From Streptomyces sp. NBC_01498 (lineage in GTDB: Bacteria > Actinomycetota > Actinomycetes > Streptomycetales > Streptomycetaceae): a stretch of DNA of 64,000 bases. Where the stretch lies: positions 7,203,619-7,267,618 of the forward strand of contig NZ_CP109598.1 in the NCBI RefSeq assembly GCF_036327775.1. Direction: 5' to 3'. A model generated the notes under the pieces. It did no database searches. It saw only the letters and a list, made by a program, of their open reading frames with translations, and had not been told where the DNA came from. A program made the position numbers and the translations under genes. Below, piece by piece: positions 52,583 to 62,133 of this stretch. Positions within the stretch are counted from its first letter, which is position 1, and every line of letters begins with the position of its first letter.

Positions 52583-52990
52583 TGTATGTCCTCAGACTGA
52601 TCCGGTCGAACTGCGCCCGGTGAAATTGGAGACTGGTGTCTGCGCAGGTTCCGACAATCGAAGCTATCACGAGCCATATTGCCCGAGAAGACATCTTCGG
52701 GCGCCACCCTCAATCGGGTGATGACGATTGGCTGACTGCTTTCCGAGGCGTCGGAGACAGTATCCGGAGAGATGATCGATCATTCGATCGATAAATGCTG
52801 TTCTTTTCCACCTGCGAGTGCTTTCGCCTGGCCATTTGCCGCCTTTGGGCGAATTTTCTTCGGTCGCCTATTCGCTTTCGAATTCATTTCGATCGAGACT
52901 GGCTGGCATTCGGCAATAGGCCGTGATAAACCACTTCACTGAGTTCACGATGCGTTGTTCTCCCCATCCAGGACAGGTGAGGTTTCCGCG

Positions 52991-53701
52991 ATGTACACCC
53001 AAGAACGCACGACTATGTCGAATTTGGTGGTCGGCGGGCCGGTGGCGGTGAACAGCTACGACAACGCGATCGTGGCGGCGCTGGTCGAGAACCGCCCGGT
53101 CATGCTCGTCCACGCCTTCAACGGCGGCTACCTGCGGCCTGCCGAGCTGAAGGAGGAAAGCCACGACAAGGGGGTCAAGCTGGCCACCGCGCTCGACCCG
53201 GCCACCAAGGAGGCGCAGGGCCACCTCTGGTACGTCACCCCCGGCGGCTTCTTCGGCCAACGGCCGCTCTACTACCTCGAAAGCGCCGCCGGCCAGGTGA
53301 CGCCCAAGCCCGTCGACGCCGACGGCGGGCGCGGTGACGACGGGGCGCCGAAGCCGCAGCGCAGGCGGATCACCGCGCACCAGGAGGCGCCGAAGAGCAC
53401 GGCCGACACCGTCCAGGTCGGCCTTCCCGGCAAGGTCGGTGACAAGTGGCGCGGGAAGAACGGCGCGGCCGAGGACACCCAGCTCTGGGTCGTCACGGTG
53501 ACGCCGTGGGGCGGGATCACCTTCGTGCCCATCACCCACCCCGACGCCATCCTCGGGTTCAAGGACCACGCGGTGACCGGCGACAGCGAGGTGCGGCTCA
53601 CCTACAACTGGGGCGGGGACTTCACCGGCACGGTCATCAACACCTTCTACCCGCGGCTGCCCAGCGAGTGGAACGTCCCCTACCACCACGTCTTCACGTG
53701 A
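52991..53701 (+). CDS. Beta-rich protein of unknown function
   Basis: A 236-residue soluble protein with no signal peptide: LVVGGPVAVNSYDNAIVAAL, PVMLVHAFNGGYLRPAELKE, LWYVTPGGFFGQRPLYYLES, QLWVVTVTPWGGITFVPITH and VRLTYNWGGDFTGTVINTFY. Spaced W/Y motifs suggest a trefoil-like or lectin-like beta fold. GGTGAGG lies before ATG 52991. It is divergent from the aerolysin-like gene and 67 bases before the FG-GAP protein, so it belongs to the same locus. No family is recognised. Confidence 0.6.
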   Translation: MYTQERTTMSNLVVGGPVAVNSYDNAIVAALVENRPVMLVHAFNGGYLRPAELKEESHDKGVKLATALDPATKEAQGHLWYVTPGGFFGQRPLYYLESAAGQVTPKPVDADGGRGDDGAPKPQRRRITAHQEAPKSTADTVQVGLPGKVGDKWRGKNGAAEDTQLWVVTVTPWGGITFVPITHPDAILGFKDHAVTGDSEVRLTYNWGGDFTGTVINTFYPRLPSEWNVPYHHVFT

Positions 53702-53768
53702 TCCGCGGCCATCACCGCACCGTATCCCTCCCGAGTCCACGCCCGCACCCCCTGGAAGAGGCACCACG

Positions 53769-55628
53769 ATGCCCGTGCCCACGGAAGAACTGAAGCTGGA
53801 GATCGTCAACGCCGCCACGGGGAAGACACTCGGCACGAAAGCCACGCCGAACGCGGACGGGGCGCTCGTCGTCCGCGACTTCCCCGAAAGCGGCCCGAGG
53901 CCGGAGCAGTGGCAGCTCGCCCCCGTGGATGCCGCACTGGACGACGGCATCTACGTGATCCGCAACGCGGTCGGCGGCAAGGTGCTCGACAACCCCGCCG
54001 CCGCGGACCAGAGCGTCCGACAGTGGGCCGCCACCGCCGGCAAGAAGGGCCAGCACTGGCATGTCGTCCCCGTCGACGGCGAACCGGGCCTCTACTTCAT
54101 CGAGAGCGAGAGCGACGGCTGCGTTCTCGACCTGCCCGATCCCGAAGAAGACGGCGAGAACGGTGGGGCGGGCGAGGACAGCACCCCGATCGTCCTGCGC
54201 GAGCACGACGACCAGACGGAGCGCCAGCGGTGGCGGCTCGTTCCGGCCCAGCCCGAGCGCACCAGCGACGCGGTGCTGCGCTGGGCGCAGCTGAGCCACT
54301 GGAACGGCCGCCGGTCCTGGCGGCTGGTCAACTCAACCGCCTTGCGTCCGGCACCCGACGCGGCGCCGTCCTTCAGCGATGTCCTGCTGGTCCTCGACCG
54401 GTTCGGGAGCGACCAGGAGGCCGGCGGGTGGAAGGACGCCAAGATGCCCGGCGCTTCCTTCGGGCAGCCGGGCCGGTGGGCCGGGCCCGGTGACCGTTTC
54501 CTCGCCGACGTCACGGGAACAGGGCGCAACGACATCGTGGGCCTCAAACCCGCGAAGGGCGTCGTGACCTCGCTGGGCAGAGGCGACGGCACGTTCGACC
54601 AGGACGAAAGTGTCCTCCACCCTCCGTGGCCCTCCCCGAGCCCCGAGGACCTGTGGACGATCGTGGACATGGCGGGCGACGGCAGGCCCGACGTCGTCCA
54701 GCTTTCCGCCGGGGGTGTCCGGGTCACCTCCCGGGAGGAGGACGGGACGCTCGCGCCCGCGGGCGGCAAACTCGTCCTCGGTGCGTTCGGCCACGGCCAA
54801 CAGGCGGGCGGCTGGCGGGTCGCCAAGCACGCCCGCTTCCTCGCCGACACCACCGGCGACGGCAGGCTCGACCTCGTCGGCTGCCACGACGACGGCCTCC
54901 GGATCTCACTCCAGGACGAGGAAGGGACATTCGCACCGCTCCCCGACGAACCCGTTCTCCGGGCGTTCGGCCACGACGAGAAGGCGGGGAGCTGGCGGGT
55001 CGACAAGCACCCCCGCTTCCTCGCCGACACCACCGGCAATGGCAGGCTCGACCTCGTCGGCTGCCACGGCGACGGCGTCTGGGTGTCACTCCAGGACGAG
55101 GAAGGGCAGTTCGCCGACCCGTACTACGTCCTCGACGACTTCGGCGTCGACCAGGGGTGGGCCTCGGTGAAGGAACACCCCCGGTTCCTGGTCGGCACCA
55201 CCGATGGTGGGACACCGGACATGGTCGGCTTCGGACCTCAGGGCGTCGTTGTCGCCCGCGGGCGCGGCGACGGCACATTCGAACCCGCAAAGCTCGTCCT
55301 GAACGACTTCGGGACCGCCCAGCGGTGGACGGCCAAGAAGCACCTTCGGCTCCTCGCCGACGTCACCGGCGACGGCAACCCCGACATCATCGGCTTCGGC
55401 GACGAAGGCGTCTGGGTGTCGCACAACAACGGCGACGGCCGGTTCGAGCAGGCCCAACTGGTATGCCGCGGCTTCGGGTACCACGAGGACGCGGGCGGCT
55501 GGCGGGTCGACCGTCACCCTCGCTTCCTCGCCGACATCACCGGCGACGGACGACTCGACCTCCTCGGCTTCGGAGGCCCTGGCGTGCACGTGGCCCGAAA
55601 CCTCTTCCGCCGCTTCAGGACCCGATAA
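53769..55628 (+). CDS. Ricin-type trefoil plus FG-GAP/VCBS repeat protein
   Basis: A 619-residue protein. Residues ~5-170 hold ricin-like repeats (PEQWQLAPV, GQHWHVVPV, RQRWRLVPA). Residues ~190-615 hold about eight FG-GAP/VCBS-type repeats of the form FLADVTGDGxxDLVGFGxxGVxVxxxxGDGTF (FLADVTGTGRNDIVGLKPAK, FLADTTGDGRLDLVGCHDDG), each with a calcium-binding-like DxTGDGxxD loop. No signal peptide. A GGAAGAGG site precedes the ATG. The neighbour upstream is 67 bases away on the same strand. Probably a binding protein of the same toxin-like locus. Confidence 0.85.
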   Translation: MPVPTEELKLEIVNAATGKTLGTKATPNADGALVVRDFPESGPRPEQWQLAPVDAALDDGIYVIRNAVGGKVLDNPAAADQSVRQWAATAGKKGQHWHVVPVDGEPGLYFIESESDGCVLDLPDPEEDGENGGAGEDSTPIVLREHDDQTERQRWRLVPAQPERTSDAVLRWAQLSHWNGRRSWRLVNSTALRPAPDAAPSFSDVLLVLDRFGSDQEAGGWKDAKMPGASFGQPGRWAGPGDRFLADVTGTGRNDIVGLKPAKGVVTSLGRGDGTFDQDESVLHPPWPSPSPEDLWTIVDMAGDGRPDVVQLSAGGVRVTSREEDGTLAPAGGKLVLGAFGHGQQAGGWRVAKHARFLADTTGDGRLDLVGCHDDGLRISLQDEEGTFAPLPDEPVLRAFGHDEKAGSWRVDKHPRFLADTTGNGRLDLVGCHGDGVWVSLQDEEGQFADPYYVLDDFGVDQGWASVKEHPRFLVGTTDGGTPDMVGFGPQGVVVARGRGDGTFEPAKLVLNDFGTAQRWTAKKHLRLLADVTGDGNPDIIGFGDEGVWVSHNNGDGRFEQAQLVCRGFGYHEDAGGWRVDRHPRFLADITGDGRLDLLGFGGPGVHVARNLFRRFRTR

Positions 55629-56318
55629 CCCCCGACCGCCCCCACCGCAACGTCAAAGGGCGAGGTCGCCACCGGAGCCGCCGGCCTGCGCCTATGACGT
55701 GGCTGGGGTGGCGTCCGCGCAGGCTGAGGCGGCGTTGCCCGTTGGGGAGGGGGAGGCGACTGGCATGCGGGCGGCGGCCGACCACAACACCTGCTGGCCG
55801 GTGAGGTATCCGCCCGCATGCCGATCCGGATCGGCGAGGCGGTCGCGGCCCATGGCGCGGTACGGGGAACACCGTTCCACGCGCAGTTCTGGCCTTCGCC
55901 CTGGCCGCAGGGGCGGGGGCCGGCCTGGCCCCGGGATTCGCCGCATCGCCGTGTCGGGAGCTGATACTGGGCGACCTCTCGTATTCACCTGCCATCTGTT
56001 CTCAGGTGCGAGGGACTTGTCGGAGAGCACGGTGTCCGCCCCGCTGGCGTCGGCCTAGCCCAGGCCGGTGACCAGCGGTTCTGTCATTTCACTCAAGGCC
56101 CACTCGACGCCTGCGCGGCCACACTCGTCTGGACAGATCCCAAGCCTCTCCCGGCCGGGTAAGAGCCCACACCCCGAATCCCCGGGCCCCGGGGTCGGAT
56201 CGGGTTGGTGGTGGCGCGGTCGGCGAGGGCCGTGTCATCGATCGCGGGCGGTCGGCAGCGGCCATGATGGTGTGCTGTCAGCAGCAGGCCGCCCTGGGAC
56301 CGTTACCGGAGGAGCAGC
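55629..56318. other. 690-bp stretch without an intact gene
   Basis: Frames are mostly Arg/Pro-rich. A minus-strand piece near 55750-55860 (DRHAGGYLTGQQVLWSAAAR) looks protein-like but has no recognisable family. Possibly a decayed gene. Confidence 0.35.
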
Positions 56319-56792
56319 ATGACCGAGCATTCCGGACCGCTGGTGGACGCCGTCGGCGGGAGTGAGGCGCTGCGCCGGCTGAGCAGCACTTTCTACGACG
56401 CTGTTCTGGCCGACCCACTGCTTGCGCCGGTCTTCGTCGACTTCACCCCCGCCCACGTCGAACACGTCGCCATCTGGCTTGCCGAGGTCTTCAACGGCCC
56501 CACCGGCTTCACCGACAGCCTCGGGGGCCATCAGGCCCTGCTCCGGGCTCACCTCGGATTGTCGATCACCGAGGAGCAGCGCCTGCGCTGGATGGAGTTG
56601 ATGACCGCCGCTGTCGAGAGGGAACTGCCCGCCGACCAACTGCTGCGGCGCCGAGTCATGGAGTACTTCGACTGGGGCACCCAGATCGCCCGGGACGTGT
56701 CGGCCGAACCGGTGGGGGCGGATCTCGGCGACCCGGGACCGACACCCCGGTGGGGCTGGAACGGCCTTATCCGGGCCGAAGACCGCCCCTGA
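56319..56792 (+). CDS. Truncated haemoglobin (group II type)
   Basis: A 157-residue globin. DAVGGSEALRRLSSTFYDAV is the A/B helix opening, VFVDFTPAHVEHVAIWLAEV spans the CD/E region, GGHQALLRAHLGLSITEEQR contains the proximal His, and RLRWMELMTAAVERELPADQ is the H region. It is slightly longer than the family's usual ~130 residues. Such proteins bind O2 or NO and protect against nitrosative stress. GGAGGAGC precedes the ATG. No linked genes. Confidence 0.88.
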   Translation: MTEHSGPLVDAVGGSEALRRLSSTFYDAVLADPLLAPVFVDFTPAHVEHVAIWLAEVFNGPTGFTDSLGGHQALLRAHLGLSITEEQRLRWMELMTAAVERELPADQLLRRRVMEYFDWGTQIARDVSAEPVGADLGDPGPTPRWGWNGLIRAEDRP

Positions 56793-56954
56793 CCTGCGCC
56801 ACTACACCCTCAGGCGGAGCGGGGCTCCGGGCGGAGCCCTGGCCGGCGTCGCGTTCGAAGACGGCGCCGGTGGACTTCACCCGGGCGATCGCGCGCATCC
56901 CGACCCCAGGCAGAACTCTCGACGCAGAACCCCGAAGCCGTCGTTCTTCGAAGA

Positions 56955-57160
56955 ATGCACGACTCGGGCACCATCGTCTTCGACTCGGCCGGCAACACCG
57001 GCCAGGCCGCCGTCGTTCTGCTCGGCAAGGGCGGGCCGCATGTCGTCTTCGGCTGGTCCGGCGCGGGCCTGCTCGACGGCGAACCGCTGACCCGCGCGGA
57101 GGATGAGCAGGCGGCCCGGGGGCCTGAGCCCCCGAGGCCCGGACCAGAACCGCCTGATCC
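56955..57160 (+). pseudogene. Possible gene fragment
   Basis: From ATG 56955 the frame reads MHDSGTIVFDSAGNTGQAAV, VLLGKGGPHVVFGWSGAGLL and DGEPLTRAEDEQ, which looks like folded protein, then turns Pro/Arg-rich. There is no ribosome site and no family is known. Probably a remnant. Confidence 0.3.
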
Positions 57161-57273
57161 GGGCCTCGCGCCGATCCGTCGCGCACCCCTCCGCCTCCGG
57201 TCGGCGCGCCTCCCCGGACGGCCGTCTGTCGCGGGCGTATCGAAGAGCGGATACGTCGCCGCAACAGCCCGCC

Positions 57274-58216
57274 ATGTCCAGTGGAGACATGGCCCGCACC
57301 CCTTCGTCGCAGACGGACACCTCCGTACGGCCCCGGAACCCCTTTCCCGCGTCCGGACAGATCCGCGCCAGGCCGCGCGCCCACCGGGCACACCGGCGAC
57401 ACGGCGGGACGACCGCCGTCATCGCGCTTGTGGCCCTCGGCTCGGCCTCGGTCCACCTGGCGCTCGGCCGCGAAGCGCCCGGCCCGGCCGACCGCCTGTT
57501 CCCCCCGTCGACCGGAGAGCCCCGGGACAGCCGCGCGCCGGGCTCCACGGATCCGGCTTTGACCGTGACGCCCGTACCGCCGTCCGGCCCCGGCCCCGGC
57601 ACCTTCACCGTCGCCGTATCCGGTGCGGAGCGCGTGGGCGCCGGGAGGCCGTACCGGGTCGAGGTCGAGGACGGCACCGGCGTGAGCCCTGACGAGACCG
57701 CCGAGCGGATCGCCGCCGTCCTCGACGACGAGCGGGGGTGGGCGCACGGCGGCGACATCACCTTCCGGCAAGTCGCCGACGAGAGCGCCACCCTGGTGAT
57801 CCGCGTCGCCACACCGCACACCGCACACCGCCGACCGCATCTGCGCGACCGGCGGCCTCGACACCGGCGGTGAGCTGAACTGCCGGGTCGGTCCGACGGT
57901 CGTGGTCAACCTGCGGCGCTGGCAGCTCGGGTCACCCGAGTTCGAGGGACCGCCCGACGAGTACCAGGCACCGATCATCAACCACGAGGTCGGCCACTGG
58001 CTCGGGTACGGCCACCGCACCTGCCCCGGCACCGGAAGGCCCGCCCCGGTGATGATGCAGCAGATCAAGGGGCTGCACGGCTGTGTCTCCAACGCCTGGC
58101 CGTACGGCGAGGACGGCACGTTCCACGACGGCCCGCGCGGAGGCCGAGACGGCGGGTCACGGCGAGCGCGCACGGCGACCGCCGGGGGATATCAATACGC
58201 CCCCGATACGCGGTGA
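57274..58216 (+). pseudogene. DUF3152 (HExGH-type) protein, frameshifted
   Basis: The first part (to 57830) has a membrane or signal segment (GGTTAVIALVALGSASVHLA) and then the DUF3152 domain (GRPYRVEVEDGTG, DDERGWAHGGDITFRQVADE). The frame is lost in a tandem ACCGCAC duplication at 57811-57829. The domain continues in another frame: DRICATGGLDTGGELNCRVG, VVNLRRWQLGSP, NHEVGHWLGYGHRTCPGTGR, PAPVMMQQIKGLHGC. Removing one 7-base unit restores one protein with the zinc-binding HEVGH motif. ATG 57289 with GGAG is an alternative start. Confidence 0.75.
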
Positions 58217-58233
58217 CTCGTAGTCTCGCCATC

Positions 58234-58929
58234 ATGCGCGTGCTGATCGTCGAGGACGAGCCCTACCTGGCCGAGGCCATCCGTGACGGCTTGCGCCTGG
58301 AAGCGATCGCGGCGGATGTCGCGGGTGACGGCCACACCGCCCTGGAACTGCTGAGCGTCAACACCTACGGGATCGCCGTCCTCGACCGCGACATCCCCGG
58401 CCCCTCCGGCGACGAGATCGCCCGGCACATCGTCGCCTCCGGCAGCGGTCTGCCGATCCTCATGCTCACCGCCGCCGACCGGCTCGACGACAAGGCGTCC
58501 GGATTCGGCCTCGGCGCCGACGACTACCTCACCAAGCCGTTCGCACTGCGGGAACTGGTCCTCAGGCTCAGGGCGCTCGACCGCAGACGCCCGCACAGCA
58601 GGCCGCCGGTACGGGAAGTCGCCGGCCTGCGGGTCGACCCGTTCCGCAGAGAGGTCCACCGCGACGGCGCCTACGTCGCACTCACCAGAAAGCAGTTTGC
58701 CGTCCTGGAGGTCCTCATCGCCGCCGAGGGCGGGGTCGTCAGCGCCGAAGAGCTGCTGGAGCGGGCCTGGGACGAGAACACGGACCCGTTCACCAACGCC
58801 GTACGCATCACGGTCTCGGCCCTGCGCAAGCGCCTGGGCGAACCGTGGATCATCACCACGCTGCCCGGCTCCGGCTACCGCATCGACATCCGGCGGTCCG
58901 GCGGAACCGAGGGAGGACACCGTGCCTAG
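58234..58929 (+). CDS. OmpR-family response regulator (VanR/CutR-like)
   Basis: A 231-residue regulator. The receiver has LIVEDE, the acceptor Asp in IAVLDRDIPG, the Thr of LMLTAAD and the Lys of YLTKPFA. The winged helix is LTRKQFAVLEVLIAAEGGVV, NAVRITVSALRKRLG and TLPGSGYRI. A TAGTCT lies 7 bases before ATG 58234, suggesting a leaderless transcript. It overlaps the kinase gene by 8 bases. With the VanJ-like third gene this resembles a glycopeptide-response operon. Confidence 0.93.
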   Translation: MRVLIVEDEPYLAEAIRDGLRLEAIAADVAGDGHTALELLSVNTYGIAVLDRDIPGPSGDEIARHIVASGSGLPILMLTAADRLDDKASGFGLGADDYLTKPFALRELVLRLRALDRRRPHSRPPVREVAGLRVDPFRREVHRDGAYVALTRKQFAVLEVLIAAEGGVVSAEELLERAWDENTDPFTNAVRITVSALRKRLGEPWIITTLPGSGYRIDIRRSGGTEGGHRA

Positions 58930-60052
58930 GACACCCGGACTGAGCGTACGGACCAAGCTCACCCTCAGCTACGCCGGATTCCTCATGGTCGCCGGCGGCA
59001 TGCTCCTCGCCGCGGTGTGGGTGTTCCTCCTGCGTTACGTCCCCGACCGCGCCATGCTCAGCACAGCCGAGAACGGCCTGACCGGGGGCGTCTTCCCCGT
59101 CAGGTCCCGGCTGCTGGACGTCTTCGCCCCGAGGGCGGCCGGGGTCATGGCGTTCCTGCTGGTGTTCGGGCTGGTCGGGGGGTGGCTCCTGGCCGGACGG
59201 ATGCTGGCGCCGCTGACCCAGATCGCGGACGCCACCCGTACGGCCACCACGGGATCGCTCTCCCACCGGATCCGGCTCCCCGGCCGCAACGACGAGTTCC
59301 GCGAACTCGCCGACGCCTTCGACTCGATGCTCGGCAGACTGGAGGAGCACGTCGCCGAGCAGCGGCGGTTCGCCGCCAACGCCTCACACGAACTCCGCAC
59401 CCCGCTCGCGGTCTCGCGGGCCCTGCTCGACGTGGCCCGCGCCGACCCGGGCCAGGATCTCGGCCGGATCGTCGAACGGCTGCACACCGTCAACACCCGC
59501 GCGATCGACCTCACCGAGGCACTGCTCGTCCTTGCCCGCGCCGACCGGCAGACCTTCACCCGGGAGCCGGTCGATCTGTCCCTGCTCGTGGACGAGGCCG
59601 TCGAGACGCTGCTCCCGCTCGCGGAGAAGCGCGGCGTCACCGTCGAGACCTCCGGCGACATCGCCACGGCCGCCGGATCCCAGGCGCTCCTGCTCCAGCT
59701 CACGACCAACCTGCTGCACAACGCGATCGTGCACAACCTGCCGGGCGACGGCACCGTGCGGATCGTGACCGGCGCTGGCGACGGCCCCGGGACGACGGCG
59801 CTCACCGTCGAGAACAGTGGCGAGCCGCTCACCTCCGGGCTGGTCGCCACGCTCACCGAGCCCTTCCGCCGGGGCAACGAGCGCGTCGGCGGCAACGACG
59901 CCGGGGTCGGACTCGGCCTGGCGATCGTCCAGCGGATCACCGAGGCACACGAGGGATCCCTCACGCTCACTCCACGCACCGAGGGCGGACTGCGCGTACG
60001 TGTTCACCTGCCCGCCCCCTCGGCACCTCTCGACAGGACGACCGACCGGTGA
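58922..60052 (+). CDS. Sensor histidine kinase (VanS/CutS-like)
   Basis: A 376-residue kinase with two membrane helices (LTLSYAGFLMVAGGMLLAAV and GVMAFLLVFGLVGGWLLAGR) enclosing a short (~40-residue) outer loop, a HAMP domain (LAPLTQIADATRTATTGSLS), the HisKA site FAANASHELRTPLAVSRALL and the HATPase region (LLLQLTTNLLHNAIVHNLPG, GVGLGLAIVQRITEAHEGSL). GTG 58922 overlaps the regulator's stop. The small sensor loop is like that of VanS-type and intramembrane-sensing kinases. Confidence 0.92.
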   Translation: MPRTPGLSVRTKLTLSYAGFLMVAGGMLLAAVWVFLLRYVPDRAMLSTAENGLTGGVFPVRSRLLDVFAPRAAGVMAFLLVFGLVGGWLLAGRMLAPLTQIADATRTATTGSLSHRIRLPGRNDEFRELADAFDSMLGRLEEHVAEQRRFAANASHELRTPLAVSRALLDVARADPGQDLGRIVERLHTVNTRAIDLTEALLVLARADRQTFTREPVDLSLLVDEAVETLLPLAEKRGVTVETSGDIATAAGSQALLLQLTTNLLHNAIVHNLPGDGTVRIVTGAGDGPGTTALTVENSGEPLTSGLVATLTEPFRRGNERVGGNDAGVGLGLAIVQRITEAHEGSLTLTPRTEGGLRVRVHLPAPSAPLDRTTDR

Positions 60053-61191
60053 GCGAAGCCCTACGGGAATCCGCGGACGCGCGGCAGCGAGTCGACGGCG
60101 CGCGGGGCGCGGCCACCGAGGACGCGAGGACCGAGGGAACCGGTCCGTACGGAACCGGTCATCCCCGGGGCCGGGCAACCTGGCGCGCCAGGATACGCCG
60201 GGCGGCAGTCGCCCTCGCACGACCCGGCCCCTGGCGGCGCGGCCCAGTGTCGGCCGCGCTGACCCTGCTCCTCGGCCTGGTCATGCTGGCGCACCGAGGC
60301 ATACCCGACGTGGGCGGCCTCGGCAGCCTGGTGGAGACGTTCCTGCCGTGGCTCGGCCTGCTCGTACCCGTGTTGCTCGCCCGGGGGCTGTGGCGGCGTT
60401 CCGCCTCGACGATGGTCGCGCTGCTGCTGCCCGCCTACGCGTGGACGAGCCTCTTCGGCGGGCTGCTCGCCGACAAGTCACGGCCCGGCGGTGATCTGAC
60501 CGTGGTCAGCCACAACGTCGGCGCCGACAACCACGACCCGGCCGGCACCGCGCGGGACCTCGCCGCCTCGGGGGCGGACCTGCTGGCGCTCCAGGAGATG
60601 ACGGCACGGGGCGCCGCCACGTACGAGAGGGAGCTGGCGGGGACGTACCTGTACCACGAGGTGCGGGGCACCGTCGGGCTGTGGAGCAAGCTGCCACTGT
60701 CGGACACCCGGCCAGTCGACGTCCTGCGCGGGGATGTCGGTTCCCTCGCCCGGACACGGGCGGCCGCCATCCCGCCGGACGCCCCCCGGGCGCTGCGCGC
60801 CACGGTGACCACCGACCGTGGGCCGCTGGCGGTGTACGTGGCGCACCTGGGGTCGGTCCGGGTGATGCCACGGGGCGGCTTCTGGACGGACTCGCGCGAC
60901 GCCGGAGTGGTCAAGCTCGCCGAGGCCGTCGCCGACGAGAAGCTGGCGAGGGTGGTGGTGCTCGGCGACATGAACGGCACCACGGACGACCGCGTCTTCA
61001 CCGGCCTCACCTCTCGGGTGCGCGCGGTGCAGGAGGAGGCCGGTGACGGCTTCGGGTTCACCTGGCCGACGGCCTTCCCGCTCGCGCGCATCGACCAGAT
61101 CTTCGTCAGGGGCGTACAGCCGGCGAGTTCGTGGGTGCTCCCGCCCACCGGCAGCGACCACCTGCCGGTGGCCGCCAGCCTCGACTGGTGA
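60049..61191 (+). CDS. Membrane-anchored endonuclease/exonuclease/phosphatase-family protein (VanJ-like)
   Basis: A 380-residue protein starting at a GTG that overlaps the kinase's TGA. After ~60 charged residues come three membrane segments (VSAALTLLLGLVMLAHRGIP, TFLPWLGLLVPVLLARGLWR, TMVALLLPAYAWTSLFGGLL). Then comes an EEP domain: VVSHNVGADN, LLALQEM (catalytic Glu), YVAHLGSVRV, VVVLGDMNGTTDD (Asp/Asn) and PTGSDHLPVAASLDW (catalytic His). The same layout is seen in Streptomyces VanJ, linked to teicoplanin-type glycopeptide resistance. Its domain faces outward. Resistance here is inferred from architecture and context. Confidence 0.82.
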   Translation: MSEALRESADARQRVDGARGAATEDARTEGTGPYGTGHPRGRATWRARIRRAAVALARPGPWRRGPVSAALTLLLGLVMLAHRGIPDVGGLGSLVETFLPWLGLLVPVLLARGLWRRSASTMVALLLPAYAWTSLFGGLLADKSRPGGDLTVVSHNVGADNHDPAGTARDLAASGADLLALQEMTARGAATYERELAGTYLYHEVRGTVGLWSKLPLSDTRPVDVLRGDVGSLARTRAAAIPPDAPRALRATVTTDRGPLAVYVAHLGSVRVMPRGGFWTDSRDAGVVKLAEAVADEKLARVVVLGDMNGTTDDRVFTGLTSRVRAVQEEAGDGFGFTWPTAFPLARIDQIFVRGVQPASSWVLPPTGSDHLPVAASLDW

Positions 61192-61590
61192 TCGCCGCCG
61201 GAACGCATACATCCGTGCCCTGCGGCGCGAACTCTGTCGCTCCCGCCCCGCCACGACGCGTCGCCGCTGCCGGTGAGTACGGCTCCGCCTGTCCGCTGGA
61301 ACATGTCCGCTGCCCTTTCCGCCGAGCCGCCCTCCGCGACGTGGCCACGACATTACGCACGGCGGGAGCCCCGCACACCGGAGCGCGGAACCCGGCTGTG
61401 AGATGGCGCCGCACATATCTGACGGGCCACCAGACGGCTTGCCACAAACGGTGATCGCGCCGCGCGCCCGGTGCTCCGGATGCCGGAGCGGCCGCCGACC
61501 TTGATGAGGAACCTGCTCCGCCCGGGGGTTCCTCGTGGCCGCCGGTGACGGCCCAGCCGGGCGGTGAGGACCAGGAGGAGACGAGGTCGA
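61192..61590. other. ~400-bp stretch without a gene
   Basis: No protein-like frame and no strong hairpin seen. It lies between the VanJ-like gene and a broken small ORF. Confidence 0.4.
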
Positions 61591-61760
61591 TCTCCCGTTC
61601 GGAGACCCAGAACCGCTCGGGATTCACGGCCACCAGTACGAGATCGTCCTCGAACTCACCGGGCCGGCCGGCCAGCACGAGGCGGCGCTGCGGCAGTGGG
61701 CCGACGAGCAGCTCCGCGGCCAGTACCTCAACGATCAGCTCGGTTGTATGAAGGGGCCGG
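61591..61760 (+). pseudogene. Small ORF with a missing start codon
   Basis: An AGGAGG at ~61572 is followed at start distance by GTC rather than GTG/ATG. The frame then reads VDLPFGDPEPLGIHGHQYEI, VLELTGPAGQHEAALRQWAD and EQLRGQYLNDQLGC, which looks like real protein. After ~61750 the composition changes. Either the start codon was lost or this is an internal fragment. Family unknown. Confidence 0.35.
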
Positions 61761-62133
61761 AGTTTGTCTCCGTTCCGGTGTCTGGTGGCGTGGAGCGCGT
61801 CGGCTGCCGAACGCCCATTTCTACGATCCGCGCGTGGGACAGGCCCCGGTACAGAGGCCGTGAAGGTGGCACGCGGGCCGCAGCCGAGGAAGCGGCCAGG
61901 CAAGGTGCAACGCAAAGCGATCAAAAAGGCGCAGGCGGCCAAGAAGGGGGACACTGCGGCTGTGCGGCCCGGCAGCTGTCGGCGGCCGAGCGGGAGTTCG
62001 CCCGGAACAAGGCCCGGATCGAGAGTGTGCGTACTACGAGATGGGAGGTAACACCTACGGAGCACCGCAATGCCTGGCAGACTCCCTGGCTCAAGCCGTG
62101 CAGCAGCACGGTCAGACGGCGCCGGGGGGCAAC

